A stretch of 64,000 nucleotides of DNA from the NCBI GenBank assembly GCA_024709485.1, contig JANJWO010000018.1, positions 33,851 to 97,850 of the forward strand, read 5' to 3'. Positions 1 through 7,807 of this stretch are shown in pieces; within the stretch, counting starts at the first letter, position 1; every line of letters begins with the position of its first letter. The translations under genes were made by a program, and so were the position numbers. The DNA comes from Hydrogenophilaceae bacterium (GTDB taxonomy: Bacteria > Pseudomonadota > Gammaproteobacteria > Burkholderiales > Thiobacillaceae). The notes below the pieces were generated by a model. It searched no databases, was not told the DNA's origin, and saw only the letters and a program-made list of their open reading frames with translations.

Positions 1-207
1 GGTCGAGAGCGACAGCACCCTGCCCTGGGCGCTGAACATGCCGTCAGCGGCCAGCGACAGAAGGTGTTCGATGTTGGCGACGGCGGTGTAGACCTTGGGG
101 TCGTAGTTGCCAGCCATCTGCGTGATCCAGTCGCGGCTGATGTTGCGGCCGTCGACGGTCGCGCCTTCGGTGGCGATGACAAACGGCTTGGAGATTTTCT
201 TCGGCAT
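1..207 (-). CDS. Phage capsid scaffolding protein, P2 gpO-like (partial, cut by window edge)
   Basis: This is the N-terminal 69 residues of a leftward gene running off the left edge. The start ATG is at 207-205. The protein begins MPKKISKPFVIATEG and continues with GATVDGRNIS and VANIEHLLS, the pattern of P2-type gpO (basic start, an 'EG.T.DGR.IS' segment, then 'NIEHL'). In P2, gpO guides capsid assembly and carries a C-terminal protease; that part is outside the window. It diverges from the terminase gene at 351, exactly the O-versus-P arrangement of P2-like phages, which supports the call. Only the N-terminus can be judged. Confidence 0.82.
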   Translation of the reverse strand, partial: MPKKISKPFVIATEGATVDGRNISRDWITQMAGNYDPKVYTAVANIEHLLSLAADGMFSAQGRVLSLST

Positions 208-350
208 GTCCTGTCCCTCGTGATGATGTGCGGAATGACAGGCGCATGGTCTTGCCGCGCGCGACGGGCGGCAATCGTTTGCAGATGTAGCTTGGCGTTT
301 TACAACGTGGGCGGCTGTTGATGGCGCATTGAGGTCGGCAGACTCCGCGC

Positions 351-2120
351 ATGGATATGCAAGTCAACGCCGAAATCGCCGAAGCCCAAAACCCGCGCAA
401 GCGGGCTCGCTCGCTGTACTGGCAGGGCTATGCGATCGCCTGGATCGCTGACCAGCTGGGCGAAAGACGCAGCACGGTGCACAGCTGGAAGCGCCGCGAC
501 AAGTGGGACGACACTTCGCCGCTCGACCGCTGCGAGGACGCGATCGAGGCTAGGCTTATAAGGCTAGTCGCCAAGGAACACAAGAGCGGATCGGACTTCA
601 AGGAAATCGACCTGCTGGGCCGCCAATTAGAGCGCGCGGCCAGGGTGCGCAAGTACAGCAACGGCGGCAACGAGGCCGATCTGAACCCGAAGGTGGCCAA
701 CCGCAACAAGGGACCGAAGAAGGTAGCGACGCGCAACGACTACAGCGAAGAACAACAGGAGAGGCTGCACGAAGCCTTCATCGATTCGCTGTTCGTCTAC
801 CAGGAGAACTGGCACAGCGCCGGGTTATTGAACCGCACGCGCAATATCCTGAAGAGCCGACAGATCGGCGCGACCTGGTACTTCGCGCGCGAGGCGCTGG
901 ACGATGCGATGGAGACGGGCCGCAACCAGATATTCCTGTCGGCATCGAAGGCGCAGGCGCACGTGTTCAAGAACTACATCAAGCAGTTCGCGCGGGAGGC
1001 GGCGGACATCGAGCTGCAGGGCGACCCGATCATCCTGCCCAACGGCGCGGAGCTGTATTTCCTGGGCACCAATGTGCGCACGGCGCAGAGCTACCACGGT
1101 AACACCTACACCGACGAGTATTTCTGGATTCCGAAATTCGAGGAGTTCCGCAAGGTCACTTCCGGCATGTCGATGCACAAGCATTGGCGCAAGACTTACT
1201 TCTCGACGCCTTCCAGCCTGAGCCATGAGGCCTATCCGTTCTGGTCTGGCTCGTGGGCGAACAAGGGCAAGCCGAAGGCCGAGCAGGTAATGATCGACAT
1301 CAGCCACCAGGCGTTGAAGGATGGCCGCCTGTGCGAGGACGGGCAGTGGCGGCAGCTGGTGACGGTGCTGGACGCGGTGGCCGGCGGCTGCAATCTGTTC
1401 GATATCGACGAGCTGCGCCGGGAGTACAGCCCGGAAGAATTCCTGAACCTGCTGATGTGCCAGTTCATCGACGACGGGCAGAGCATTTTCCCGCTGGCAC
1501 TGATGCAGCGCTGCATGGTGGATTCGTGGGTGGTGTGGGATGACTTCAAGCCGTTCGCGCTGCGCCCGCTCGGCAACCGCGAGGTGTGGATCGGCTACGA
1601 CCCGTCGCACACCGGAGACAGCGCCGCGATGGTGGTGATCGCGCCGCCCCTGGTGCAGGGCGGGAAGTTCCGCATTCTCGATCGCGTGCAGTTCAAGGGC
1701 ATGGACTTCGAGGAGCAGGCCAACCGGATCAAGAAGGTGACCGAGTGCTACAACGTCACCTACATCGGCATCGATACCACCGGCGTCGGCCAGGGGGTCT
1801 ACCAGCTGGTGACGCAGTTCTTCCCCGGCGCCCGCTCATTCAACTACAGCCCTGACGTGAAGGTGCGCCTGGTGCTGAAGGCGCTGGACGTGGTCAACAA
1901 GGGCCGGCTCGAATTCGACGCCGGCTGGACGGATGTGGCTGCGTCGTTCATGGCAATCAAGAAAACCACCACGGCCAGCGGCCGGCAGGTGACGTTCGAG
2001 GCCGGAAGGTCGAAGGAAATCAGCCACGCCGATCTGGCGTGGGCAACCATGCACGCGCTGGCCAACGAGCCGCTAGAAGGCCAGACAGCAGGCAACACCA
2101 GCATATTGGAGATCTACTAA
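351..2120 (+). CDS. Phage terminase large subunit, P2 gpP-like
   Basis: A 589-residue packaging ATPase/nuclease, the usual length for P2 gpP. An N-terminal helix-turn-helix region (residues about 15-55, GYAIAWIADQLGERRSTVHSW) fits DNA recognition. The ATPase part has a Walker A-like LKSRQIGATW near residues 167-176 and the acidic TYTDEYFW near 255. The RNase H-like nuclease domain shows GYDPSHTGD (about 414), GIDTTGVG (about 472) and HADLAWATMHA (about 558), which supply the expected acidic metal ligands. It cuts concatemeric DNA and drives it into the prohead through the portal. The stop TAA shares its last A with the ATG of the portal gene, so the two are translationally coupled. No frame damage is seen. 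Confidence 0.92.
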   Translation: MDMQVNAEIAEAQNPRKRARSLYWQGYAIAWIADQLGERRSTVHSWKRRDKWDDTSPLDRCEDAIEARLIRLVAKEHKSGSDFKEIDLLGRQLERAARVRKYSNGGNEADLNPKVANRNKGPKKVATRNDYSEEQQERLHEAFIDSLFVYQENWHSAGLLNRTRNILKSRQIGATWYFAREALDDAMETGRNQIFLSASKAQAHVFKNYIKQFAREAADIELQGDPIILPNGAELYFLGTNVRTAQSYHGNTYTDEYFWIPKFEEFRKVTSGMSMHKHWRKTYFSTPSSLSHEAYPFWSGSWANKGKPKAEQVMIDISHQALKDGRLCEDGQWRQLVTVLDAVAGGCNLFDIDELRREYSPEEFLNLLMCQFIDDGQSIFPLALMQRCMVDSWVVWDDFKPFALRPLGNREVWIGYDPSHTGDSAAMVVIAPPLVQGGKFRILDRVQFKGMDFEEQANRIKKVTECYNVTYIGIDTTGVGQGVYQLVTQFFPGARSFNYSPDVKVRLVLKALDVVNKGRLEFDAGWTDVAASFMAIKKTTTASGRQVTFEAGRSKEISHADLAWATMHALANEPLEGQTAGNTSILEIY

Positions 2121-3208
2121 TGAAAAAGCGTCGCCACCACCCCAATCAAGCCGCGGCTTTCTCCGCCGCCGAAGCAGCCGCGCCAGCCATCGAGGGCACG
2201 GACCAGGCAAGGGCCGAGGCCTTCACCTTCGGCGACCCGGAGGGCGTGCTCGACCGGCGCGAGATCCTCGACTATCTGGAGGCCACGCTGGGATTCGGTG
2301 GCAAGTGGTACGAGCCGCCGATCAGCATGGACGGGCTGGCCAGGAGCTACCGCTCGGCCGTCCACCATGCCAGCGCGATCACCGTGAAGCGCAACATCCT
2401 GGTCTCGACTTTCGAGCCGCATCCGCTGCTGTCGCGCACGACCTTCGCCTCCTGGTGCTTCGATTACCTGATTTTTGGCAATGGCTACATCGAGCGCCGC
2501 GACGCACGCAGCGGCGTGGTGATATCGCTGGAGCCTGCGCTGGCCAAGTACACCCGGCGCGGCAAGGATCTGGACACCTACTGGTTCGTGCAAGGCTTGA
2601 AACAGGAGCATCAGTTCCCGAAGGGAAAGGTCTTCCACCTGCGCGAGCCGGACATCAACCAGGAAATTTACGGCCTGCCAGACTATATCCCGGCACTGCA
2701 TTCGGCTTGGCTCAACGAGTCGGCCACGCTATTCCGCCGCCGCTACTACAAGAACGGCAGCCACGCCGGCTTCATCCTCTACATGACCGACGCCGCCCAT
2801 GAGCAGAAAGACGTCGACGCGCTGCGCACGGCCTTGAAGGAAGCCAAGGGGCCGGGCAATTTCCGCAACCTGTTCATGTACGCGCCGAACGGAAAGAAGG
2901 ACGGCATCCAGTTGATCCCGGTGGCCGAGGTCGCGGCGAAGGACGAATTCCTCAACATCAAGAACGTCACCCGCGACGACCAGCTGGCGGCGCACCGCGT
3001 GCCCCCGCAGCTCATGGGCATCATGCCCGGACAGAACAGTCCGTTCGGCGATGCCGAGAAGGCAGCCATGGTGTTCGATGCCAACGAGATCCAGCCGCTG
3101 CAGGCGCGCTTCCAGGAGTTGAACGAATGGATCGGCGAGGAAGTCGTGCGCTTCCGGCCCTACACCCTGGCCAAGCAGCTGGGGGACGCGCCGCGCCCGG
3201 TGAAATAA
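2120..3208 (+). CDS. Phage portal protein, P2 gpQ-like (PBSX family)
   Basis: A 362-residue portal protein forming the ring through which DNA enters the capsid. The frame is open upstream inside the terminase gene, but the ATG at 2120 overlaps the terminase stop by one base and is the natural start (MKKRRHHPNQ). Family-like segments include RRYYKNGSHAGFILYMTD in the middle and HRVPPQLMGIMPGQNSPFGD near residue 300. Length matches P2-like portals (about 340-360). Gene order P then Q, both pointing away from gpO, is the P2 arrangement. In P2 the region beyond Q holds cos and then replication genes; here a methylase and defence genes follow. Confidence 0.92.
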   Translation: MKKRRHHPNQAAAFSAAEAAAPAIEGTDQARAEAFTFGDPEGVLDRREILDYLEATLGFGGKWYEPPISMDGLARSYRSAVHHASAITVKRNILVSTFEPHPLLSRTTFASWCFDYLIFGNGYIERRDARSGVVISLEPALAKYTRRGKDLDTYWFVQGLKQEHQFPKGKVFHLREPDINQEIYGLPDYIPALHSAWLNESATLFRRRYYKNGSHAGFILYMTDAAHEQKDVDALRTALKEAKGPGNFRNLFMYAPNGKKDGIQLIPVAEVAAKDEFLNIKNVTRDDQLAAHRVPPQLMGIMPGQNSPFGDAEKAAMVFDANEIQPLQARFQELNEWIGEEVVRFRPYTLAKQLGDAPRPVK

Positions 3209-3344
3209 AAGACGGTGCGACCGCGCCAGGTGCGCTAACACCCGGCGCGGCCACCTCCTGCAGGACTAGGCTGCATTCGGCCAAGGCACCGCCACCGTCG
3301 CGACGGCGGGCCAGAGGCTACCACGAATGGAGCAAGTGTTACAC

Positions 3345-4118
3345 ATGAAAGCAACCCCCCTCGTCCCCTGGATCGGCGGCAAAAGCCGGATGGCCAAGCA
3401 TATCCTGCCGCTCTTCCCTGAACACACCTGTTACGTCGAGGCCTTCGCCGGCGGCGCCGCGCTGTTCTTCCGCAAGGAACCGGCCAAGTCGGAAGTGCTC
3501 AACGACATCAACGGCGACCTGGTCAACCTGTACCGGGTCGTCCAGCATCACCTCGAGGAGTTCATCAGGCAGTTCAAGTGGTCGCTGGTCAGCCGGCAGA
3601 TGTATGCCTGGCTCAACACCACCCGGCCCGAAACGCTGACCGACGTGCAGCGGGCCGCGCGCTTTTACTACTTGCAGCGGCAGGGATTCGGCGGCAAGGT
3701 CGAGGGCCGCACCTTCGGCACCGCGACCACCTCACCGCCGAAGCTGAACCTCCTGCGCATCGAGGAGGATCTCAGCCTTGCCCACCTTCGGCTGGCCCAG
3801 GCCGCGATCGAGCACCTGCCCTGGGAGGAATGCATTCTCCGCTATGACCGCCCGCACACCCTGTTCTATTGCGACCCGCCCTACTGGGGGACCGAGGGCT
3901 ACGACGTCGCCTTCGGCCTGGAGCAATACGACCGCATGGCCGAGCTCGCCCGCACCATTCAGGGCAAGATGATCATCAGCGTCAACGACATCCCGGAAAT
4001 GCGCCGGGCCTTCGCAGGCCTGCAGATCGAGTCCACCGAGATCCGCTACACCGTAGGCGGCGCCAGCCGGGCAGGCAAGTCCGGCGAACTCATCATCACC
4101 AACCTCCCCCGCACCTGA
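3345..4118 (+). CDS. D12-class N6-adenine DNA methyltransferase (Dam-like, phage-borne)
   Basis: A 257-residue methylase transferring methyl from S-adenosylmethionine to adenine N6. Motif X is PWIGGKSR at the N-terminus, motif I is EAFAGGAALFF (about residues 32-42), and the catalytic motif IV is DPPYWGTEGY (about 178-187), the order of the alpha (D12) class. Start ATG at 3345 (MKATPLVPWIGG) places motif X near the N-terminus as in relatives; an upstream ATG at 3327 would add six residues. It follows the portal gene by 136 bases on the same strand. Phage copies commonly protect phage DNA from host restriction, which is an inference here. Target sequence cannot be read from the protein. Confidence 0.9.
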   Translation: MKATPLVPWIGGKSRMAKHILPLFPEHTCYVEAFAGGAALFFRKEPAKSEVLNDINGDLVNLYRVVQHHLEEFIRQFKWSLVSRQMYAWLNTTRPETLTDVQRAARFYYLQRQGFGGKVEGRTFGTATTSPPKLNLLRIEEDLSLAHLRLAQAAIEHLPWEECILRYDRPHTLFYCDPPYWGTEGYDVAFGLEQYDRMAELARTIQGKMIISVNDIPEMRRAFAGLQIESTEIRYTVGGASRAGKSGELIITNLPRT

Positions 4119-5099
4119 TCCCCCAGGCCGGCAGCAGCCGGCCTGTTCATCACCCGGGTCGACCAGCTGGTCGCCCGCCCCGCCCTACCACTGCCCATCG
4201 GCCACCGGCCTCCGGCCACACGCGCCAGCAGCCCTACGCCAGCGCCAGCCGTCCGCTGCCCATGCCGACAAGGCTCCCCCTCGCCGTCCTCGCCCCATAT
4301 TGGTGCAAAAACCCCACCCCCTCACCCCCTCGCGCGCGGTCGGGACCCCGCCCCGCCTGCCCGCTTTATGGGGCAAAAAAAATGCAGGTGCAAGTGGAGA
4401 GCAGCGCGCCGCCGCTGCTGGCCCGGATGGCCTTCTGTCGTTGCCTGGCGGCCGTGCGAACCGATGCGCCCTAGGCATGCACCTGGTGGGTGGTGCAGCA
4501 AACACGATGGGGATATGCCTGGTCCTGGCTGTTTTAAGTTTCGACTTCGGAAAATGGTAATCATGGTAATCCGAAGCAGCAACTTATGATAAGTGCCTGT
4601 TCTTTAATCTGTTTTTAGGTTACCCGGATAGGGTAATTTGAGGTAATCAAAAAGGTAATATTTTTTTAACCCATTGATTTATAACGAGTCTGCAAAGAAT
4701 AAAAATCACCGTCCATAAAGGTAATATGGTTACCTATAAATTACCTAAATATCACCTTTTCCAATGTTTGCCGAAAGCCTTGTGCCGCATTGGATTAAAG
4801 CTGTTTTCATGGTCGAGATTACCTTTGTTACCCTTTTCCGAAGGCCTGCAATTTTGTCCGCTTACGTGCGCACGCGCGCCCATGCACGCACGTGAATCAT
4901 GTCGCGGGATCTCGATCGCCAGCGTGGCCATGTCCTTGCCGGTGGTGGCCACCGGGACATGGTAATAGTGGGTATGGGTGGTGATGGGGCGAAACCGCCC
5001 CAGGGGGAAGCGTCTAGCCGGTCAGGCGGCCAGCAGCATGGCGCGCACGATGCGCAAGGCGGGGATTTGTGGGGATCGCCGTGGGGACGCCAACAAAAG
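4119..5099 (+). other. Gene-free junction between phage module and defence block
   Basis: About 980 bases with no convincing gene. The first part (to about 4540) is GC-rich, pyrimidine-rich and has only short unconvincing open frames. From about 4540 to 4850 the sequence turns AT-rich and carries repeated GGTAAT-type motifs, annotated separately. The last part (4850-5099) is GC-rich again and ends at a strong terminator. No tRNA, integrase or clear attachment-site repeat was found. Confidence 0.5.
4556..4832 (+). repeat. Cluster of GGTAAT / GGTTACC iteron-like motifs in AT-rich DNA
   Basis: Eleven copies of a short motif lie within 280 bases. GGTAA(T) on the plus strand starts at 4556, 4565, 4632, 4642, 4654 and 4720. 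The symmetric form GGTTACC is at 4618 and 4728. The reverse form (A/G)TTACC is at 4740, 4818 and 4827. Neighbouring copies are mostly 8-12 bases apart, about one helical turn. The surrounding DNA is AT-rich in a GC-rich genome. This is what iterons of a phage replication origin, or a multi-site repressor operator, look like; no initiator or repressor gene is in the window to decide. Confidence 0.6.
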
Positions 5100-5135
5100 A
5101 AAAAGCCACCCAACCGGGTGGCTTTTTCTTTTTTT
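5100..5135 (+). terminator. Strong rho-independent terminator
   Basis: Perfect 12-bp stem AAAAAGCCACCC (5100-5111) and GGGTGGCTTTTT (5116-5127) with a 4-base AACC loop, followed by C and a run of T to 5135. The T-run includes the stop codon of the leftward gene starting at 5808. The A-rich flank means it can also act on leftward transcripts, so it probably separates phage-side transcription from the defence block. Confidence 0.88.
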
Positions 5136-5808
5136 AGCCAGCATTAGCAGTTGATGGCCAAAGCTGATTGATGATTTCTTGCACGTTTCTTAGAGAGCCA
5201 ATGACTTGATTATGTAAGCCAGGATTGCCATGCGCATAATGGTTTCGAATTTCAGGTATGGTTTTGGCTAGGGTTTCCACGTAATCATGGTCGCGCTCTT
5301 CATCTTTAATAACAACACGAGACTCGTCAAATTCCATTTCACTCAGACCCAACCTGTCCATTTCTGTTATTAGTTCTGTTTGAGTTCGTTCTACAGCGCG
5401 TATCTTGGTGATCCGCTGCCACACATCAAAATTTTCATTCTTCAAATACCCATTCTGTACTGCATACCTTAATAAATCACTGAGATAAATCCGCTTTTCT
5501 GACTTTTTCAACTCGTTGCCAAGTCGTTTTCGCAATGCCAATTCAAGGCAGGTATACGCATGCAGTTGTGCTACCGGGTAAAAACGATACACAAACCACG
5601 CATATAAATAGAGGTTTTTGGTTGTCTCAAACTGCAAACGGACATTTTCAGGCACAACATTGCTAAGAGAAATCGATGAAATCTCGGCATGGTGGTCCCC
5701 TATAGTCTTTCTTCGGCCCTCCAGCATTTCAAATGCCGTATTAAGATTTCGCCAGTCTGGTCGACAAACATTATTGGGGTTTCTAAGTTCGTCCGGGTGA
5801 TCGCTCAT
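5134..5808 (-). CDS. Uncharacterised protein with HEPN-type RNase motif
   Basis: A 224-residue protein I cannot assign to a named family. Near the C-terminus (about residues 187-192) it has RNHYAH, matching the R-X4-H motif of HEPN-fold ribonucleases, inside a helical segment (EIRNHYAHGN). The middle (YLYAWFVYRFYPVAQLHAYTCLELALRKRL) looks helical, as in HEPN-like helical bundles. HEPN nucleases are often toxins or effectors in anti-phage systems, and the gene is the last of a leftward set with NERD and Mrr genes 26-60 bases apart. Base composition is clearly more AT-rich than the rest of the window, a sign of transfer. RNase activity is inferred from the motif only. Confidence 0.6.
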   Translation of the reverse strand: MSDHPDELRNPNNVCRPDWRNLNTAFEMLEGRRKTIGDHHAEISSISLSNVVPENVRLQFETTKNLYLYAWFVYRFYPVAQLHAYTCLELALRKRLGNELKKSEKRIYLSDLLRYAVQNGYLKNENFDVWQRITKIRAVERTQTELITEMDRLGLSEMEFDESRVVIKDEERDHDYVETLAKTIPEIRNHYAHGNPGLHNQVIGSLRNVQEIINQLWPSTANAG

Positions 5809-5834
5809 TACTAACCTGTAATGTATTCAGAAAA

Positions 5835-6776
5835 CTATTTATTCTTCCTATAGAGCGCCGGCTCTACATCGCGGCAGCGCTGATCAAGCTGATGCACAAT
5901 GCGTTGAATTTTCGATTCAGACATGGGCTCATTAAGCCAGCCGTCTATCAGAAATTGAGTACTTTTGGGATTGAATACTGCCACATCAGCACGACCCGTA
6001 CGCTCCACATACCAGCCGGGTAATGCAATTGCACCTTTAACGCTGCAAGGTTCGCCGATTGCGCTACTTAACCACTTTGCTAACCACTTGGCTTGCCTGG
6101 CCGCCTGTTCGAGTGGCTCTGTTTCTTTCCAAGTTGGGAAATTAAGAGTTTTGCCATCGAATACTACTTTGGCATCTTCTTTGCCTTTGTCACGCTTAGG
6201 TTTTGTGCGGGCCTTTGTTTCAATTGCATAAACACCTTTTGGCCCAACGAGCACATGGTCAATATTGAAGCTATCCCCTGGTATATCGTGGTATACGGCC
6301 GCACCTTGGCGCATTAGCTGATTAAGCTCCTGGGCTACAGCCAGCTCACCCATATAGCCAAGACGAAGCTTGACACGCCGTCGAGCCAAGCCAATGATTT
6401 TATACAGTCCGTACCCGAAGGCTGCTAAACCAAGAATTAATGAGACCACAAGCCTAGAGACTGACTCGGGAGTGCCCCCAAGGTATGAGCCTGAGATATG
6501 CGCACCGTAAACAGTCAAAACCATTCCAGGCGTGAGCGCCAAAAAGAGCGCGAAATCGATATTTAAATCATCAAGCTCTTTTCGCAATGATTCGCCGGGG
6601 CTGCGTAAAAGTTGTGTGGTCAGGGGCGAGCGCTTTGTTCGTTCATTAAGATCTCGCCAGCGCTCAATCCAAAAGACTGGTATCCAGATTGCCAAGAAGA
6701 GGATAACGGAAGGTATTAAATAGGTGAGGCCTGCAATCATTATTCTGGCACCGGATTTATTTGGGATGGACCTCAT
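5835..6776 (-). CDS. Membrane-anchored NERD-domain nuclease-like protein
   Basis: A 313-residue protein. Two hydrophobic segments (about residues 15-35 and 75-95) and a third near 110-130 anchor the N-terminus. The NERD domain follows from about 140: GYMGELAVAQELN, then NIDHVLVGPKGVYAIETKAR, which provides the E, D and E-x-K residues of the PD-(D/E)XK-like core. NERD proteins are predicted DNA-processing nucleases, frequent in mobile elements. A second start (MIAGLTYL, ATG at 6740) is equally possible and begins right at the first membrane segment. Gene spacing is 26 bases to the HEPN gene and 15 bases to mrr, so the three are probably one transcript. Low GC suggests recent transfer. Confidence 0.75.
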   Translation of the reverse strand: MRSIPNKSGARIMIAGLTYLIPSVILFLAIWIPVFWIERWRDLNERTKRSPLTTQLLRSPGESLRKELDDLNIDFALFLALTPGMVLTVYGAHISGSYLGGTPESVSRLVVSLILGLAAFGYGLYKIIGLARRRVKLRLGYMGELAVAQELNQLMRQGAAVYHDIPGDSFNIDHVLVGPKGVYAIETKARTKPKRDKGKEDAKVVFDGKTLNFPTWKETEPLEQAARQAKWLAKWLSSAIGEPCSVKGAIALPGWYVERTGRADVAVFNPKSTQFLIDGWLNEPMSESKIQRIVHQLDQRCRDVEPALYRKNK

Positions 6777-6791
6777 TTATCGCGTACATCC

Positions 6792-7703
6792 TTACTCCTC
6801 AGCAAAATAGTCCAGATCAATCTTTTTGATTTCATAGGATGTCGTCGTCGTGACGCCGACACCGTGTTCGAGCATAAGGTCTGTAAGGCGTTCGCCATCG
6901 ATCAAAATGATCTTGCTATCAATCATGCCGGCATACTCAATGGCTTCTCTGCTGAAGTTTGACGTGGTGATAAATACACCCTTCTTTGCACGCTTACCCT
7001 GCAGGGCGCCGGCAAATTTCTGTATCTCAGGCCGCCCCACTGTCGCACCATCTTTCCAGCGCTTTGCTTGGACGTAAATAATGTCCAAGCCCAAACGGTC
7101 TTCCTTGATGATGCCGTCTATCCCCTCATCGCCCCCCTGTTGGAATGCTTGACCAGCCTCCTTGCGCGATCCGCCATAACCCATCTGCAATAGCAGGTCT
7201 ACGACAAGGCGCTCAAAAAAGCGCCAAGACATACCACGGACCTGATCCAGGAGGTCGCCCGTTAGCTGGTCCTTCAACTGCTGGTATGCAGATTCGATGG
7301 CTTCGTCCAGGGTCACAGAACTGGGTGACTCACTCAGCCCAGATGCTGTCGATTCCTTCTTGACGTGTCTAAACTCGAGAAACTCCGGGAATTTTTCCAA
7401 GTACCTCACATTAAGCTCGGGAAGCCCCTCTGCCAGAACATTGAGTCCGCGCGGGGTTATACGGAATACAGCACGCTTGGCATACTCCAGTAGACCGGCC
7501 ATCTTCATGTAGGTGCGTGCCCAACCTACCCGGTTCTCAAATACACTCTGGTTTCCGCTTGGGAGTAGACGGCCCCGCTCTTCAGGGCTAAGGCCGAAAT
7601 GAGACGCCAAAGCCTCCCTTACCTCTCCAAGAGTGTGCTCCTTGCCATCACGCAACTGCACGAGAAAAGGCAGCATGATCGACTGGTAATCGGGTATAGC
7701 CAT
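6792..7703 (-). CDS. mrr: Mrr-family type IV restriction endonuclease
   Basis: A 303-residue protein with the full two-domain Mrr layout. The N-terminal winged-helix domain (residues about 1-95) contains VRYLEKFPEFL and RITPRGLNVL. The C-terminal PD-(D/E)XK domain begins with MSWRFFERLVVDLLLQMGYGG and carries GGDEGIDGII (about 190-199) and YVQAKRW (about 208-214), giving the catalytic D and Q-x-K residues typical of Mrr. It then has KKGVFITTSNFSREA. Mrr enzymes cleave modified DNA such as that carrying foreign methylation. Start ATG at 7703. It is the first gene of the Mrr-NERD-HEPN set and follows hsdS with about 100 bases between. Length is normal and the active site intact. Confidence 0.93.
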   Translation of the reverse strand: MAIPDYQSIMLPFLVQLRDGKEHTLGEVREALASHFGLSPEERGRLLPSGNQSVFENRVGWARTYMKMAGLLEYAKRAVFRITPRGLNVLAEGLPELNVRYLEKFPEFLEFRHVKKESTASGLSESPSSVTLDEAIESAYQQLKDQLTGDLLDQVRGMSWRFFERLVVDLLLQMGYGGSRKEAGQAFQQGGDEGIDGIIKEDRLGLDIIYVQAKRWKDGATVGRPEIQKFAGALQGKRAKKGVFITTSNFSREAIEYAGMIDSKIILIDGERLTDLMLEHGVGVTTTTSYEIKKIDLDYFAEE

Positions 7704-7744
7704 TATGCATTTCCCTTTGCTTAAGCAAATTCAAAATCACTTAC

Positions 7745-7790
7745 AAATAAATTGGGTCTGGCCCCATTTATTTGTGACCCCATTTATTTT
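7745..7790 (+). repeat. REP-like inverted repeat with an extra half-copy
   Basis: AAATAAATTGGG (7745-7756) pairs with CCCCATTTATTT (7762-7773) with one mismatch, and the right arm CCCCATTTATTT is repeated at 7778-7789. The arms resemble the 'AATAAATGGGGTC' palindromes that accompany REP-associated tyrosine transposases in proteobacteria. No transposase is adjacent, so it would be a solo element. It lies between hsdS and mrr. Confidence 0.55.
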
Positions 7791-7807
7791 TTGTTTCTGG
7801 AAGTCGC

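Noticed and set aside
4300..4560. A small 86-codon rightward gene after the methylase
   Set aside because: The translation is repetitive, lacks a ribosome site, and runs into the AT-rich motif cluster.
1..5100. An attachment site or tRNA gene marking the prophage end
   Set aside because: No tRNA-like fold, integrase gene or direct repeat shared with 11.9-12.2 kb could be recognised by eye.
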